Positions 11,931 to 24,048 of a DNA stretch of 64,000 bases are shown in pieces (the first letter of the stretch is position 1; each line of letters begins with the position of its first letter). The notes under the pieces are model-generated. The model worked only from the letters and a program-made list of their open reading frames with translations, did no database searches and had not been told where the DNA came from. The stretch comes from Prorocentrum cordatum (lineage: Eukaryota > Sar > Dinophyceae > Prorocentrales > Prorocentraceae), in contig CAUYUJ010017800.1 in assembly GCA_963575745.1 (NCBI GenBank), positions 90,001-154,000 on the forward strand. Reading direction: 5' to 3'. A program made the translations under genes and the position numbers.

Positions 11931-12480
11931 GGCCCATCCCGCCACCGTGCCTGGATTGCGGGTCAGAGTCCTCAGGGATGCTTCTTGGGGTCTCTTCGGA
12001 GCGTTCTCGGGGGCCTCTTGGTGACAGTTTTGGGGCTTGTTGGGACAGTTTTGGGGCTCCTTGAGCCTCTTGAGAGCCTCTTGGGGGCCTCTTAGGGGCC
12101 TCCTGGGGGCCTCTTTGGGGCCCCTTCGGGCCTCATTGGGGCCTCGTGTGGGCTTCTCGTGACCTCCTGAGGGCCTTTCGAGATCGAGGGCTCTCCGTCG
12201 TGGGGTGTCGTGGGTCGTCTTGGGGCCCCCTTTGGCCTCTTGTGCTGTCTTGGGGCCCCCGTGGGGCTGTTTTGGGGCCCTCCTGGAGTCCTATTGGGCA
12301 GTCTCGGGGCGATCCTGGGGACTCTTGGGAGGCCTCTCGTGAGCCTCTGGGGTCGTCTTGGGGGCATCTAGGGCAGTCCTGACGCTGTCTTGGGCGTCTT
12401 GGAGCGATCTTTCGGAGACTCGGGGCCCTCCGAGACCGTCCTGGGGGCCTGTTGGGTAGCCCGTTTCGGGGCCCCCTTGG
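11931..12480. repeat. GGCCTCTTGGGG minisatellite with dispersed head
   Basis: Starts with a block of about 55 bp (CGGCCCATCCCGCCACCGTG) that recurs at about 48537. It then continues as degenerate GGGGCCTCTTGGG/CTTGGGGCC units for about 500 bp. Related units occur elsewhere in the window in both orientations. Confidence 0.8.
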
Positions 12481-12759
12481 GCCCGAAAAAATCGCGCGAC
12501 AGGACGCGGCACATCCCGGGGTCCACGCGACGCGCCCCAGGGGCCACGCGGCGCGTTCCAGCTGATGTGGCAATCTTGGGCCTGGGCCCCTGAAATCATT
12601 TTCAGGATTGAGGATTCAGGCTTAAGGGAACAGGCCAAGGACCAGAGGACACTCTAGCTCGTGCCGGAGGGGCACGGTGGCGGGCTTGGGGATATCGTCT
12701 TTTTCCGAACGAAGCCTTTTTTTCGTTCGGTCACATATGGGGTTATCATTTCTCTTCGG
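12481..12759. other. spacer, no gene recognised
   Basis: Short unique stretch before the TTGCATTGC array. Confidence 0.45.
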
Positions 12760-14405
12760 AGGAGCTGGGCCTGGTTGTTGGTCTCGCCGGCTTCTGCATT
12801 GCTTTGCCTTGCTTTGCACTGCTTTGCATTGCTTTGCATGTTTTGCATTCGCTTGCATCCCCCAAGCAGTGCTTGCACTTCGGGGTTCTCATTGCGAAGG
12901 CCTTACGGCGGGTGCCGCCGACCCTGAAGGCGGGACCTCCACTGGGACCCCCGCTGGCGACCACCGCCTGGGACCCGCTGGGACCCCGGGGGGCGGTATT
13001 CTGGCCAGGGCCCCCCCCTCCCTCCCCCCCCCCCGCAGGGAAGGGATAAAGGGAAGGGGCTTCCCTTCGTCCTAAGTCAGACTTTTTGTGTTGCTGCTCA
13101 ATTTCCATGGGATTGACGACGACGACAGCTTCCTCCACACGTCGAAGGGCCGGCGGATTTCTCTTTGAGGAACTGGGCCTGGTTGTCAGTCGGGCTGGCT
13201 TGTGGCTGCCCGTCGCGGCCCTTCGCCGCCGTCGTTGGTCATTTTGATTGCGTTGCAGTGTATTGCTTTGCCTTGCTTTGTATAGTTTTGCATCGCTTGA
13301 TATGTATTTGCGTCGCATTGCAATGCCTTGCATTGCTTTGCTTTACTTTGGAGTGCTTCGTATTGCTTATTTCTTTGCATTGCTTTGCATTGATTGGCAT
13401 TGCTTTGCATTGCTCTGCACCACATAGACTGCAGCACATGGAGTGCACCACCTAGACTGCACCACATCGATTGCACAACCTAGAATGCACTACGTACGTT
13501 ACTTTGTATTGCTTTGCATTGCTTTGCATTGCTTCGCATTGCCTTGCATTGCCTTGTATAGCTTTGCATCGCTTTGCATTACTTTGCATTGCAAGGCACT
13601 CCTTTGCAATGCTGTGCGTTGCTTTTCATTGCTTTGCATTCCGCAAACAGTGCTTGCTTTTTGGAGTCTTTATTTCTCCTCAAGAGCTGGGCCTGGTTGT
13701 CGATCCGGCCAGCTTGATGCCGCCTGTCGCCGCTGTCTTTGGTCACGATTTTGATTGTGCGAGGCTCGCACTTTGCGTGGCATTGCATTGCTTCGCCATG
13801 CTTCGCATTGCTTTGCATTGCTCAGCATAGATTTGCATTATGCATTGCTTTGCTTTGCCTTGCTTGGCCTTGCTTAGAATTGAGTTGCATTGCTGTTCAT
13901 TGCTGGGCATTGCTTTGTATTGCTTTGCCTTCGTTACATTGCTTCGCATTGTTTTGCATTGCATCGCATTGCTTCGCATTGCTTTGCATTGCTTTGCATC
14001 TCAAGTCATCGCTTTTCATTGCGTCGTCTTGCTTCGCATTGCTTCGCATTGATACGCATTGCTGTTCATTTCTTCTTTTCGCATTACATTGCTTTGCATT
14101 GCAAGGTATCGCTTTACGTTGCTTTGCAGTGTTTTGCTTTGTTTTGCGGTGCTTTGCATTGCTTTGTTTCGCATTGCATTGCATTGCGTTGCGTTGCATT
14201 GTATTGCATGGCCTTGCAATTCTTGTCATTACATTGCCTTGCATGTCCTTCATTGCTCTGCATTGCTTCAAGTTGCTTTGCGTTGCTTTCGTATTTGTTT
14301 TCATTGCTTTGCAGTTATTCATTGCTTTGTATTGTTTTGTTTTGCATTGCTTTGCAGCGCTTTTCACTGCTTTGCGTTGATTTGCTTTGCTTTGCACTGA
14401 TTTGC
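12760..14405. repeat. TTGCATTGCTTTGC array with three GAGCTGGGCCTGGTTGT heads
   Basis: A pentanucleotide-based array (GCATT/GCTTT) is arranged in three higher-order units, each headed by a block around GGGCCTGGTTGT at about 12766, 13169 and 13687. Around 13422-13495 a second simple unit (GCACCACCTAGACTGCA) intervenes. The His/Phe/Leu-rich plus frames and Lys/Gln/Asn-rich minus frames are repeat by-products. Confidence 0.9.
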
Positions 14406-14937
14406 GCTACATGGCTGCACCACATGGATTGCACCAGCTGCTTTCCACCACATTGACTGTACCACCTAGATTGCGCCGCGCATATTGCAATCAATCACTG
14501 TCTTGGGTCCACGCTGGCTGATATACTTCTAGGTAGCGTGATCGCTAGAAGGGTCGCGCATCCGATCCGACGCCAGCCACACACCGAGAGCTGCAGCCAT
14601 GTCCACCACACCTCTCCATCACACGAAGGGTTGCCCATATCGATATGCAAGGCGTTGGTATTCAGTTGCTTGGTGCGTTGGGAACTCGTCCTTGACTTGG
14701 ACGCACAGGCAATGGCTATCCTAGTAGGTTTGTGTGGCTGCGAAGACGGAGGCACGTTCGAAACCCCTGCCGCCCAGGGCGGGACCCAAACGCTTCTCTG
14801 CCCCCTTCCACCACCGTGATGTGCAGGCCAGGTCGCCCGCGGGGACGCGAATGCAGCTGCGCTTCGCGCCTCGCGGCCTGGGCCGAAGCGCTGCCATTCC
14901 AGGGGAGCCGTTCGACCGCGCGAAGCCAGGGGACCTA
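14406..14937. other. array tail and unique spacer
   Basis: 14408-14480 repeats the CACCACATGGATTGCACC unit seen near 13430. The rest is GC-rich with no recognisable gene. Confidence 0.5.
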
Positions 14938-15005
14938 TTGCTCCTCCTCCTCCTCCTCCTCCTCCTCCTCCTCCTCCTCCTCCCTCCTCCTTTTCCTCCT
15001 CCTGC
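14938..15005. repeat. CTC microsatellite
   Basis: Near-pure CTC run with a few T-rich interruptions. Confidence 0.95.
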
Positions 15006-15149
15006 GTTCCTTTTCCTCATCAGTAATTTCTCCCTGTCGCACCCCGAGGCCAGTTTTTTCTGGCGGGCCGGGCGTTTCGCCTGAGACTTCCTCACCATTT
15101 ATAAGTCTGAAGCGAAAACATCGGCAACAGGTTCACATATGGAGGGCGG

Positions 15150-15600
15150 GGCGTTTTCAAAATGTGGCTCTCGCCTTAGCGCGGCGCAGATTCGTTTTAA
15201 CATTAGCAGTCGTTTCGCGGATTGAGGGCGGGTCGTTTTCAAAATGTGTCTCTCGCCTCACCGCGGCGGGCGGGTTGGTTTTCAACACGCCTTAGCGCGG
15301 CGCGCATTCGTTTTAAACATTTGCAAGAGTTTCACGGATTGAGGGCGGGTGGTTTTCAACATGTCGTTTGGTTTTAGCGCGGCGCATATTCGTTTAAACA
15401 ATTGCAAACGTTTGACGGATTGAGGGCGAGTGGTTTTCAACATGTGGCTCTCGCCTCTAGCACGGCGCAGATTCGTTTTAAACATTTGCAAGGGTTTCAC
15501 GGATTGATGGCGGTTCCTTTTCAAAATGCGGCTCTCGTCTTAGCGCCGCGCACATTCGTTTACAGAAGTTCCAAGAGTTTCACGGATTCCCATCATCAAC
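15150..15600 (+). repeat. 82-bp satellite, plus orientation
   Basis: Five to six units of about 80-85 bp with the order GAGGGCGGGT, GTTTTCAAAATGTG, GCTCTCGCCTTAGCGCGGCG, CATTCGTTTTAAACA, TTGCAAGAGTTTCACGGATT. The same family occurs inverted at 47330-47520. Confidence 0.9.
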
Positions 15601-16554
15601 GTATTCAGGATTATGCGGGTGCAGCAGTTACGTTGATTCTCTGTCCTGAAGTCCTGGGAATGGTGTTCTGGCACGATTCAGGATCGTCAAGACGTAACCA
15701 TCAGATCGATCCGTGGCGTTGGAATCCCGACAATAATGTTTTGGCATGTTTCAGGGTCTTCAAATGGGCGTCTTCCAACGAGGCAGTTCCATCAATGGAA
15801 ATGAACCTTCGTAGCGGCCTATAGAGAGGGAGTTTGGAGGGAGGGTTCACTCCAACATCGTTGATGACTTTCTTGGGGTTACACTGGTCCTCCTCCTCCT
15901 CCTTCTCCTCCCTCTTCACCCTCCACCCTCCTCCTCCTCCTCCTCCTCCTCCTCCATCCCCCTCCTTCTCCTCGGTAGTTGTTGGGAGCTAAACATTCCA
16001 GAGACAGGTACGAGAACGACCTGACGCTGGCCATGATGCTGTCCGGATGGACGCTGTGCGGCGTCCTCTTCTGTGTGGCCGGATTCTGGGGCAGCAGCCA
16101 TAGATCCTATTCTGAACGGGATGGTAGGGAATATGGCAGTTCCCTCTGCAAGCCCAGACGTCAAGCGTCGCGAAAACATGAGGCTGCGATGTTTTCCACA
16201 ATTTCAGGCCGAGGGTTTTGACTTCGGGCCCAGGTAGCTGCAAAGAACGACCCGCGACGAGGACGGTCCTGTGGAAGCAGTCGAGACCCACGTCGTGAAA
16301 CATGTCGCGACGTCGGTTGCTTGAGCAGCTGCCATTTTTCACCGTTCTTTCAGTCCTTCGTTCCGTTCTCTTCCCTCCTCTTCCTCCTCCTCCTCCTCCT
16401 CCATTTTTACCTAAAAGCGAAGACTGATAGGTTTCTAGTGGTGTCAAAAGAGAGCATCATGACTCCTCAGGGGGGTCGGGGCGGGACCCGGGGCGGCTGC
16501 CGCCGAAGCCGAAATCGCTTGGGACATCCTCGCAAAATCGCTCTTGGCGCTCCC
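15601..16554. other. spacer with short CTC tracts, no gene recognised
   Basis: Contains CTC-rich tracts at about 15890-15972 and 16372-16402. No domain in the open frames. Confidence 0.55.
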
Positions 16555-16878
16555 AGAACTCCATTCCCGGGCCACATTTTGAATGCCCGGAGCCAACTGT
16601 AGGCCACTTCGTGCTCTTCGACTTCCCAGAACTCCATTCCCGGGCCACATTTTGGATGCCCGGAGCCAACTGTAGGCCACTTCGTGGTCTTCGAGTTCCC
16701 AGAACTCCATTCCCGGGCCACATTTTGGATGCCCGGAGCCAACTGTAGGCCACTTCGTGGTCTTCGAGTTCCCAGAACTCCATTCCCGGGCATGATTTTG
16801 AATGCCCGGAGCCAACTGTAGGCCACTTCGTGTTCTTCGAGTTCCCAGAACTCCATTCCCGGGCCACATTTTGAATGC
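16555..16878. repeat. 73-bp satellite, 4.4 copies
   Basis: AGAACTCCATTCCCGGGC begins at 16555, 16628, 16701, 16774 and 16847, an exact 73-bp period. Units differ at only a few positions. All three minus-strand frames stay open through the array, and because 73 is one more than a multiple of three each frame cycles through the three possible peptides. Confidence 0.97.
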
Positions 16879-17205
16879 TGAGGCAGGCTGATGCTGAGGC
16901 TGAGGCAGGCTGAGGCTGAGGCAGGCTGAGGCTGAGGCCGAGGCTGAAGGCAGACTGAGGCTGAGGCTGAAGCAGGCTGAGGCTGAGGCTGAGGAGGCTG
17001 AGGCTGAGGCTGAGGCAGGCTGATGCTGAGGCAGGCTGAGGCTGAGGCTGAGGCTGATGCAGGCTGAGGCTGAGGCAGGCTGAGGCTGAGGCCGAGGCTG
17101 AAGGCAGACTGAGGCTGAGGCTGAAGCAGGCTGAGGCTGAGGCTGAGGCAGGCTGAGGCTGAGGCAGGCTGAGGCTGAGGCTGAGGCAGGCTGAGGCTGA
17201 GGCTG
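16879..17205. repeat. GGCTGA hexanucleotide array
   Basis: GGCTGA/GGCTGAGGCA units over about 330 bp. A block of about 190 bp beginning near 16895 recurs from about 17065 with the same variants (AGGCCGAGGCTGAAGGCAGA), so the array contains an internal duplication. The Ser/Leu/Gln/Pro-rich minus frame reflects this repeat. Confidence 0.93.
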
Positions 17206-18021
17206 TGACTGCGACTGCCGTTGCCACTGCGACTGTCATCGCGAATGCGACTACGACTGCGAGAACAGCAGAATTCTACAACTGGATTCTCATCTGAATC
17301 TTAAGGGGAATGCTTCCAGATATGCTCCTACACATCGCTGTTAGGTTGCTTTGCCGGGATAATTTCTTTCCCGCTCTTCCTCGGCTGGCCGTGCCCCAAA
17401 GTGCAGGATCGGCGTTGGTGCGAGTAAGCATCTACGGTTCAGGCGCGCGAGTGCACAGACCTTCACAGCTCAACGGAACCCTGGGCAGATGGCGGCTCAA
17501 AGTCTGCAGCAGCCGATCTCCCGACCACGATCGGCACAGGAAGGGCGGGTCAGCACGGCCAGCCTTTTTGCGCCTCCACGGGCGCCTCGCATCGGGCGGA
17601 TTGTTTTCTGCTTCTCTTCGTCGACGCGAGATTCTCTCTACGTTTGAAGCCGCGAAAACTCCATGTACTTTTACCTGGAGAGCTGATAGCTGTGCTCAGG
17701 GTCCTTCATTTCCTGAACGGGGCATGCTGGAGGGCCCTCTCTACCCAGTTGTATAGTTGTTTAGGGGTGCAGATCCTGAAATACTGTATCGTAATTTTAT
17801 CGTGGCTCTCATGTGCGGGGTGGGGCTTGCAGGTCGTTTCGATTTCCTTTGGCCCCCGCGTGTAGTCGCGTGTGAGTGTATTTGTGTGTGTGTAGCTGTG
17901 TCGCCAATGCGCGCTTGGGAGTCTCGTTCAGCCACGCTGCTTCACAAAGAAGCGAGTGACTTTGAGCGTAGCCCGCCCTCGTGACTGCCCACTGATCGGA
18001 TTCTTCGGCGCGTCGGAGGAA
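17206..18021. other. spacer, no gene recognised
   Basis: Starts with a CTGCGACTG-type tail of the preceding array (to about 17262). The rest has no recognisable coding sequence. Confidence 0.5.
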
Positions 18022-18678
18022 ACGTGTGTGTGTGTGTGTGTGTTTGTGTGTTGCGCATCCTCCCTCCTCCCTCTGCACGGTGGCCGAATTCGCGTTCCTT
18101 CAACTTTCAACGCCTCATCGCCGGCGCAGCCACTCTGCCCGGCCGCCGACGCAAAATGTGTGTGTGTGTGTGTGTGTGTGAGTGTGTGTGTGTGAGTGTG
18201 TGTGTGTGTGTCCGCGTGGAGGTAGCTTGGCCTCTCGGTCAGGCCTGGCTGCCAGCCGCCCCTTCCGCCGGTCCCGGTGCTGCGGGCCGAGCTCTGCCCG
18301 CCAAGCCTTGGCGCGGCGCCCCACCTGCGCGCCGCGCAGTGCCCGCCTGCTCTTGGGCGCGGCGCCCCGCTTGCTGCCCCGCCCCCGCTCGCCGCCCCGC
18401 CGTCCTGCCCCGCCTCGGCGCCCCGACCTGCGGCCGCCGCCCGCTCCCTTTGGCCGCCTCCGCCGCTCGCGGGCGTCTGCCCGCTGCCTCGCTGCCCCGG
18501 CGCCCCCGCGCCGCTCCCGGCCTCTGCCCCGTGAGGGGCCGAGCGCCTCGTCCTTTCCCTGCCCCTTCTCGCCGACGGGGGTGCGCGTGTGCGGTTTTTC
18601 GCGCGTGCCCTGGCCGCCATTGCGGTGCGCCTGGCCGCGACGTCCGAAGACAGGCTAAGTGTATGTGCGCGCGCGCGC

Positions 18679-18734
<56 letters not shown>

Positions 18735-18765
18735 ATGTGTGTGTATGTGTGTGTATGGTCCCAAA
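18022..18765. repeat. GT arrays flanking a GC-rich core
   Basis: GT runs at about 18022-18049 and 18155-18213, then GC-rich DNA (CCGCC/GCCCC-rich), then a compound GC-to-GT run at 18666-18765 (GCGCGC followed by GTGTGT and GTAT). Z-DNA-prone alternating purine/pyrimidine. Arg/Ala/Pro-rich frames on both strands are compositional. Confidence 0.85.
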
Positions 18766-20655
18766 ACGGGCGTTCCGTGGCAGAGGATGAGTTTGAGGCC
18801 TGGTGCCTCACCCAGGCTGCACTACACGGTGCCCCTGAGGCACTACGACGCTGCAGGGAGTGCGAAGAGGTGGATCGGAGGGCCTCGTTGTATGATGGCA
18901 GCTCCTCCCTGGCGACCGCAGCACGCGAGGCAAGGGTGCAGGGACCAATCGGAATATGGTGGAGCTTCGCTCGCGCTCGTAGCACAATGGACACGGTCCC
19001 TGGACATCTGTTGTCAATACCATGGGAATATATGACCAGGCTTGACATGGTCACGGTTCATCGCATGCTGTTGTGGATGCGCCCCGCCCGTGCCAGGTAT
19101 TTGAAACGATACTGTCAGAGCGGCCGTACGCCAGAGTGGCGTTTCTCCGACCCATCGGTGGCTTGGTGCGTGAGGTGGCTAAGCATGGGGGCGAGACATG
19201 ACGGGCAAGGACACTGTGAGCTGGATGACTCATGGCTGCAGCACAATGGCAACGACTGCCTGGACGTAGGCAGTGACCCCTGCCATCACGACGTGATGGT
19301 TCCCAACAGCTTTCCGGCCAAGTGCGGGCGCGATCCGCGACCTGGATGAGTTCCTCTGCGCGCTCTGGGAGCTCGCCATGGCGGAGGCGGATGGCACCCC
19401 GGGCCCTCCCTCGTCTTTTCCCGTGGCAGCTCATCCTGAGCTGGGCGGGAGTTCGAGGCGGTATGGGGACCAGTATTTCAGCAGACTGCCCGAAAAGGAG
19501 CTGCGTGGCCTACTCGATCCCTCTCGGCAAACGGGACCGGGGGCCAACGCCTGCATGCAGCTGTTTGCATGTATCATGTTCACAACGGACGCGACACCAA
19601 AAAGGCAACCAACATCGGGTTCTATCGGGAGCTTGTCGTTCGAGGAGAAACAAAACGTAATGCGAACGCTCTACCCATTTAGTTGGGTTCCTACGGGCGA
19701 GCAGCGTGCGCGAGCGTTCAGTGGAGTACGGGGAGCCTTAGCAGACGCGGTGGCATGCGTCATTGTCACGGGGGATAATCCCATTTCCGTTGCGGCACGC
19801 TGGGGGCCTACACTGTGAAGTGAAGGCGCGTGCAGACCAGGGGCAGGCGTCCCGTGTCGTTGCGAGGCGCGGCGTCATCGCAGTGCGCGCGCCGCCGATA
19901 TGCAGTGGAGTGCGCTGTCCCGCTGGCTTTTGCCGCCGTCGTCCCGAGGGCCAATTTGCGACCTCGAGGGGCTGCGTGGGCGCCGTCTGCGGACGCGATG
20001 AACGTTGGCGGCCAGGGGTCGAGAGCCAGCCAGTCAGGATGGCACTGGGTCCAGGCCCATGAGGAGCGCCAGAATGCAGTTCAGGAGGGGGGGGCAAGGT
20101 TCGACATGACCTGTGGGGGGCCAACAAAGGGGTCATCCACCGATGGATCGCATCAACGAGCAGCCGCGGCAGATGCCCAAGCTAACCGAGCCATATAGGT
20201 GGGGGGCCTCGCAGCACGACGAGAACGCACAGTCAAAACCCGCGGCTTTCATCGAGCGCCTCCAACGCAGCGACGACGCGGGGCGGGGCGCGCCAGATTT
20301 GAGGCTCCAGTGGAGTTTGGCGGAGACGCATCGCCGATCGAACAGGTATGCCACGGCTGCCCAAGCCAGAGCAGCTGCGAGCTTTCTTTTGGGCGCCCAG
20401 ATGTTCGCGGAGTGCGCAGAATACAACTCGACGGGCATGGTTCGAGTGGCTGCCCCCCTGGCAGCGAAGGGGGCAACGCGAGGGGGGCAGAAACCCGTGC
20501 CGTGCCAATCGGAACCGGCCCGATCGGGACCGCCGCTGGCAGTGCACTTCAGGCTGACACCCAGGGCGATTCCACCGCCTGCGCGCGTCCGCCCATGGCC
20601 CTCCCAGATCTCGGGGCTTCTGACGAGGCCAACCGCCATCGCGGGTTAATGCGAC
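18766..20655 (+). pseudogene. decayed coding-like block, possibly retroelement-derived
   Basis: Plus-strand frames look protein-like in successive pieces. 18766-19349 reads DEFEAWCLTQAALHGAPEAL followed by a Trp- and Arg-rich stretch. 19330-19818 has DLDEFLCALWELAMAEADG and later FEEKQNVMRTLYPFSW. Near 20100 a third frame reads HDLWGANKGVIHRWI. Pieces are linked only by frameshifts. Composition and the last motif resemble the poorly conserved region upstream of RT in large LINE ORFs, but no RT, endonuclease or RNase H motif is visible, so this is a weak inference. It could instead be a decayed host gene with unseen introns. Confidence 0.3.
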
Positions 20656-22689
20656 CATGCGTGCTCTGTGGCGCCGAGGCGTTTAAGGGCTGTCTGGGGG
20701 CGCGGGCGGGCGGGTTGTGTTGCGGTGCCGCTGCCGGCCAGTCAGTGGCGGTGCGGACCTCTTGCGCGGCCGATCTTTTCCCATCCGAATAATGGCTGCC
20801 AATGCAGAAGACTCCAGTCTGTGGAACGTGCTTTGGAGACGTGCCTACATGTTTTGCTTGCGGGTGACTTCGATGGGCGTGCCTTCCCATTCATGCCGGG
20901 TCTGCAGGGCGCATCGCAGTGCGTTATTGCTAAGGAAGCTGCACGCGTCAGGTAGAATCCGCTCTTCTACGAGGCTGTTCGCAGCGCGCTGGTGAGACCA
21001 CGTGTAAATGGTGGTTTGGCTGCGTCGGCGGGCTGCCAGGGTTGCCGGGCTCTGCGGGGGATCCTTCCAGAGGATTGGGTGCCTGGACTACGCGCTCCTG
21101 TTTGCGTCGCGTGTAATTCGATAGGAGGAGGGCCGCGTCTACCGTGGCCAGCTACATGTCCATACTGGGCCCCCACCCATCTACAGGCCGCAGCATATCT
21201 GCCAGGCGCGGGGAAGCGAGGCTGATCGAGAATGCTGAGGCGACGTCGTTCAACTGTCGTGTGCGTGAGCTCTCTCTAGGGCCTCGGCTTTGCTCGCGCC
21301 TACCCGCGGCCCTGGGAATGCTCGCTCTCCCGCTACTGCTCGCGCTCTCGCCTCCTGGGAGCGCTTCTGCGTGTCTCAATTGAGAGCTGTTGAGTCCCTT
21401 GCTCAGCAACTCCTTTGTCAATGCCTGTTGCGCGCCACCCATGCGGCCTAGCCGCCCTTGGTGCCTAGTCTCTTTTTGCGCCCTGTCCTCGTGGTGCGCG
21501 GCGCGCCCCGTGCGTTGCGGTCTGCGCTTTTGCCGCGGTGGCCACCTTGGGCGGCGTCGCGCCGTCAGCTCGGCACCGCTGACATCTCGCCAGCTCTATT
21601 GAGCCCAGCTGCCAGAGCTTCGGCTCGGTCGGTCGACCGATTTTTTTTCCGTCGAGCCGCGTGGCGCGACCGTCCGTCTACTCGCGCTATCCTCGCTTTC
21701 CGCCGCTTCCTTTCCCGTTTGTCTGCTGAGGCGACGGTGGCGCCTGCGGTCTCTGGTCGCTTGTGCTTTTGCGCCTTTCCCTTGCAGCGTGGCCGGCGTA
21801 GGTGCTTTTCGTTGGCTGCCCAGGCTGGGCCAGCCAGAGGGGGCCCGCGCGGCTGCCGGGCGCGCCCGGCAGCTTTTCGTGACTTTGCCGCTTTGAGCGG
21901 CGTCGCGCGTCTCTTTCGGCCCCCCGCGCGGCGCCGCCGCCGCCCCCTGGCCCCCCAGCCGCGCCGAAAGGCTGCCGTGGATCGGCGGCGGCTGCAGGGC
22001 CGCCTCGCCACCTTGTCCCCCCGTCGCAGAAGGCCATGGCCCCAGTCTCTTTTTTGGGCCCTCTGGCTGGCCGAGCTGCGGGGGGCCTGGGCAAGGGGTC
22101 GGTGCCCGGGGGGCGCGGTGATGCGGCGCCCGTCAGGGTGCTCCTTCTGGAGGGCTTCGTCGCTGCGGCTGGTGCGGCGCTCTTTGCTGAGTGCCCTGGC
22201 TGCCTGACTTTCCTGGCGCGCAGTCGCGGTGCGCGCGCCGTGGGCGGATGCGTCGCTCGTGGCCGCCATGTCGTGTGGCACGACCGCGCGTTTTCCCGCG
22301 CTACTCCATTTTGCTCGTCTTCTATTTGTAACTTCCATTGTTTTCGATCTTGGCGGCGGTCTTGGCTGGGCGGCCAATCCGCGCTCGTTTGCCTTTTCAG
22401 TGGCACGGTACATTGATGTTGTTCACATTTGTCCGTTTGACAGGCGTTGGGATGCGGCAGGTTTATGTTTGCTGACAGGTTGTGCGATCAAGCTTTCATT
22501 CGCGCGCCATTCGTGGGTGAATATTGGGCGCGCTGATGACAACGTCTTTGTTTCGCTGCGGCCAGCGTTGTCACGCGTCGTTGGATACCCCACCTATCAT
22601 CGTGGTCGGATTGCGGTGCGGGTCCTTTTGCTGCCAATGCTGTACCCATCCGCTTCGTTGGACCGTTGGTTTGGCCACAGCACCCATCT
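20656..22689. other. GC-rich spacer, no gene recognised
   Basis: Open frames up to 282 codons exist on both strands (21458-22207 plus, 21565-22413 minus), but they overlap in all frames, are Arg/Ala/Pro-rich and show no domain. I do not call a gene. Confidence 0.5.
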
Positions 22690-22835
22690 GCCTAGCATAT
22701 TAGCATCATTATCATCATTATCATCATTCTTATTATTATTTTTTTTATTAGAATTAATGTATAGTATATATGTATATATATTTTAACTACCATTATTCCG
22801 TTAATGATTATTATCATTATTATTCACTGTCTAAC
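22690..22835. repeat. TTA/ATC AT-rich patch
   Basis: TTATCATCATT and TTATTATTTTTTTTATTA sequence in otherwise GC-rich DNA, followed by TATATATGTATATATAT. Confidence 0.8.
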
Positions 22836-23077
22836 CCCGCACTGGTGATCCAGCGGCCACAATTCGCCTCGGGCTGTCGCGCTTCAGTTCGCTTTGAGTT
22901 GAGTGCTCTCCTCATTTTCTGGCCGCGGCATGTGCTTATGGACTTACAGATCCTCTGACCCACCCATCGCTTGCACGTCGCACTGTGCGACGCTCGTTCG
23001 CTGCGCTATCGGCGGTCCTCGGTCGCAAAAAGTGCTTCCTTCTGCTGCTCGCGCCTGAGGACCCTCTGCGCCGAGGA

Positions 23078-23080
<3 letters not shown>
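22836..23080. other. spacer, no gene recognised
   Basis: Short unique stretch ending at the TA run. Confidence 0.45.
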
Positions 23081-23118
<38 letters not shown>

Positions 23119-23905
23119 TTCGCACCTCTCCGAGGGAGTAGAGTTCAGAGGCGAGTGATGCGTACGCGCCGCGTTCGCGATTTTTCTGGCCGTTTCGGTA
23201 GGGACACCCTCGAAACTCTGAAAATCGTCGGCACCCCTTACACAGATCGTGACGTCAGGGTCCAAAAACACATGGGAATTTCAACATTCTAACAGAACAC
23301 CTTCAAGAACACATAGTCATTTCAAGGGTTTTGACCCCGATTCTCAGAGAATGGCGGTTTCGCTTGAGACATCCTCCCAAAATCGAGCCCCGACGTACAT
23401 TCTGGTACCCCAGACCCCGCCTCCGAGCCTTCTGGGGGCCTCCGGGAACCTCCTGGGGCCTCCTGGGGCTTTCTGTACCTTCTGGTACCCCAGACCCGCC
23501 TCGGAGCTTCCTCGGTGTCTCCTGGAACCTCCTGGGGCCTCCTGGGGCATCCTCCGGCCTCCTGGAGCCTCTTGGGGCCTCCTGGAGGCTCCTGGGGTCT
23601 CTTGGGGCCTCCTGAGGCCGCCTGGGGCCTCCTGGAGCTTCCTGGGGCCTCCTGGCCGCCTGGGGCCTCCTGCTCGATCCCCAATCCTTTGGGGGGGGGC
23701 TCCTACTCGATCTTAGATTCTTCTGCGTTCACCTCCTGCCTCTTCCCCCTTCGCTTCGGCACGCCCTGGCGGCGCCGCCCCCGCTTCCCCTTCTCCATCT
23801 CCGATCCCGCCGTCATGGTGTCTTCCTGCTTCAAACGCCCTTTCAGTTTTTTTTTGTATGAGCCTGGGCACACACGTGCCACTTGTGTGTGTATATATAC
23901 ATATA
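23081..23905 (+). repeat. inverted dispersed repeat, left copy
   Basis: TA run (23081-23115), then CGCACCTCTCCGAGGGAGTA (23121), then a block with TGACGTCAGGGTCCAAAAAC, a GGGGCCTCCTGG minisatellite (23420-23680), CTTAGATTCTTCTGCGTTCA and GCCGTCATGGTGTCTTCCTG, ending in GTGTATATATACATA. The same order appears reversed at 28134-29127. The peptide TSGSKNTWE, seen in both copies, is a by-product of the shared DNA. No TIRs or RT found, so the class is unknown. Confidence 0.88.
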
Positions 23906-23929
23906 TATATATATACATATGTGTGTGTG

Positions 23930-23989
<60 letters not shown>

Positions 23990-23996
23990 TGTGCGT

Positions 23997-24028
<32 letters not shown>

Positions 24029-24044
24029 ATGTGTGTGTAAGTGT
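23906..24044. repeat. GTGC/GT array
   Basis: GT run, then about 16 GTGC units, then GT again. Confidence 0.95.
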
Positions 24045-24048
24045 GTCT

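Noticed and set aside
15150-15600. CRISPR-like array
   Set aside because: Units are contiguous and diverge along their whole length, with no unique spacers; same for the 73-bp and 150-bp arrays.
18024-19349. 441-codon plus frame
   Set aside because: The first half is GT runs and GC-rich noise. Only the part after 18766 is protein-like, and it is listed as a decayed block.
21458-22413. Opposed open frames of 249 and 282 codons
   Set aside because: Arg/Ala/Pro-rich in all frames, expected from GC-rich DNA without stops.
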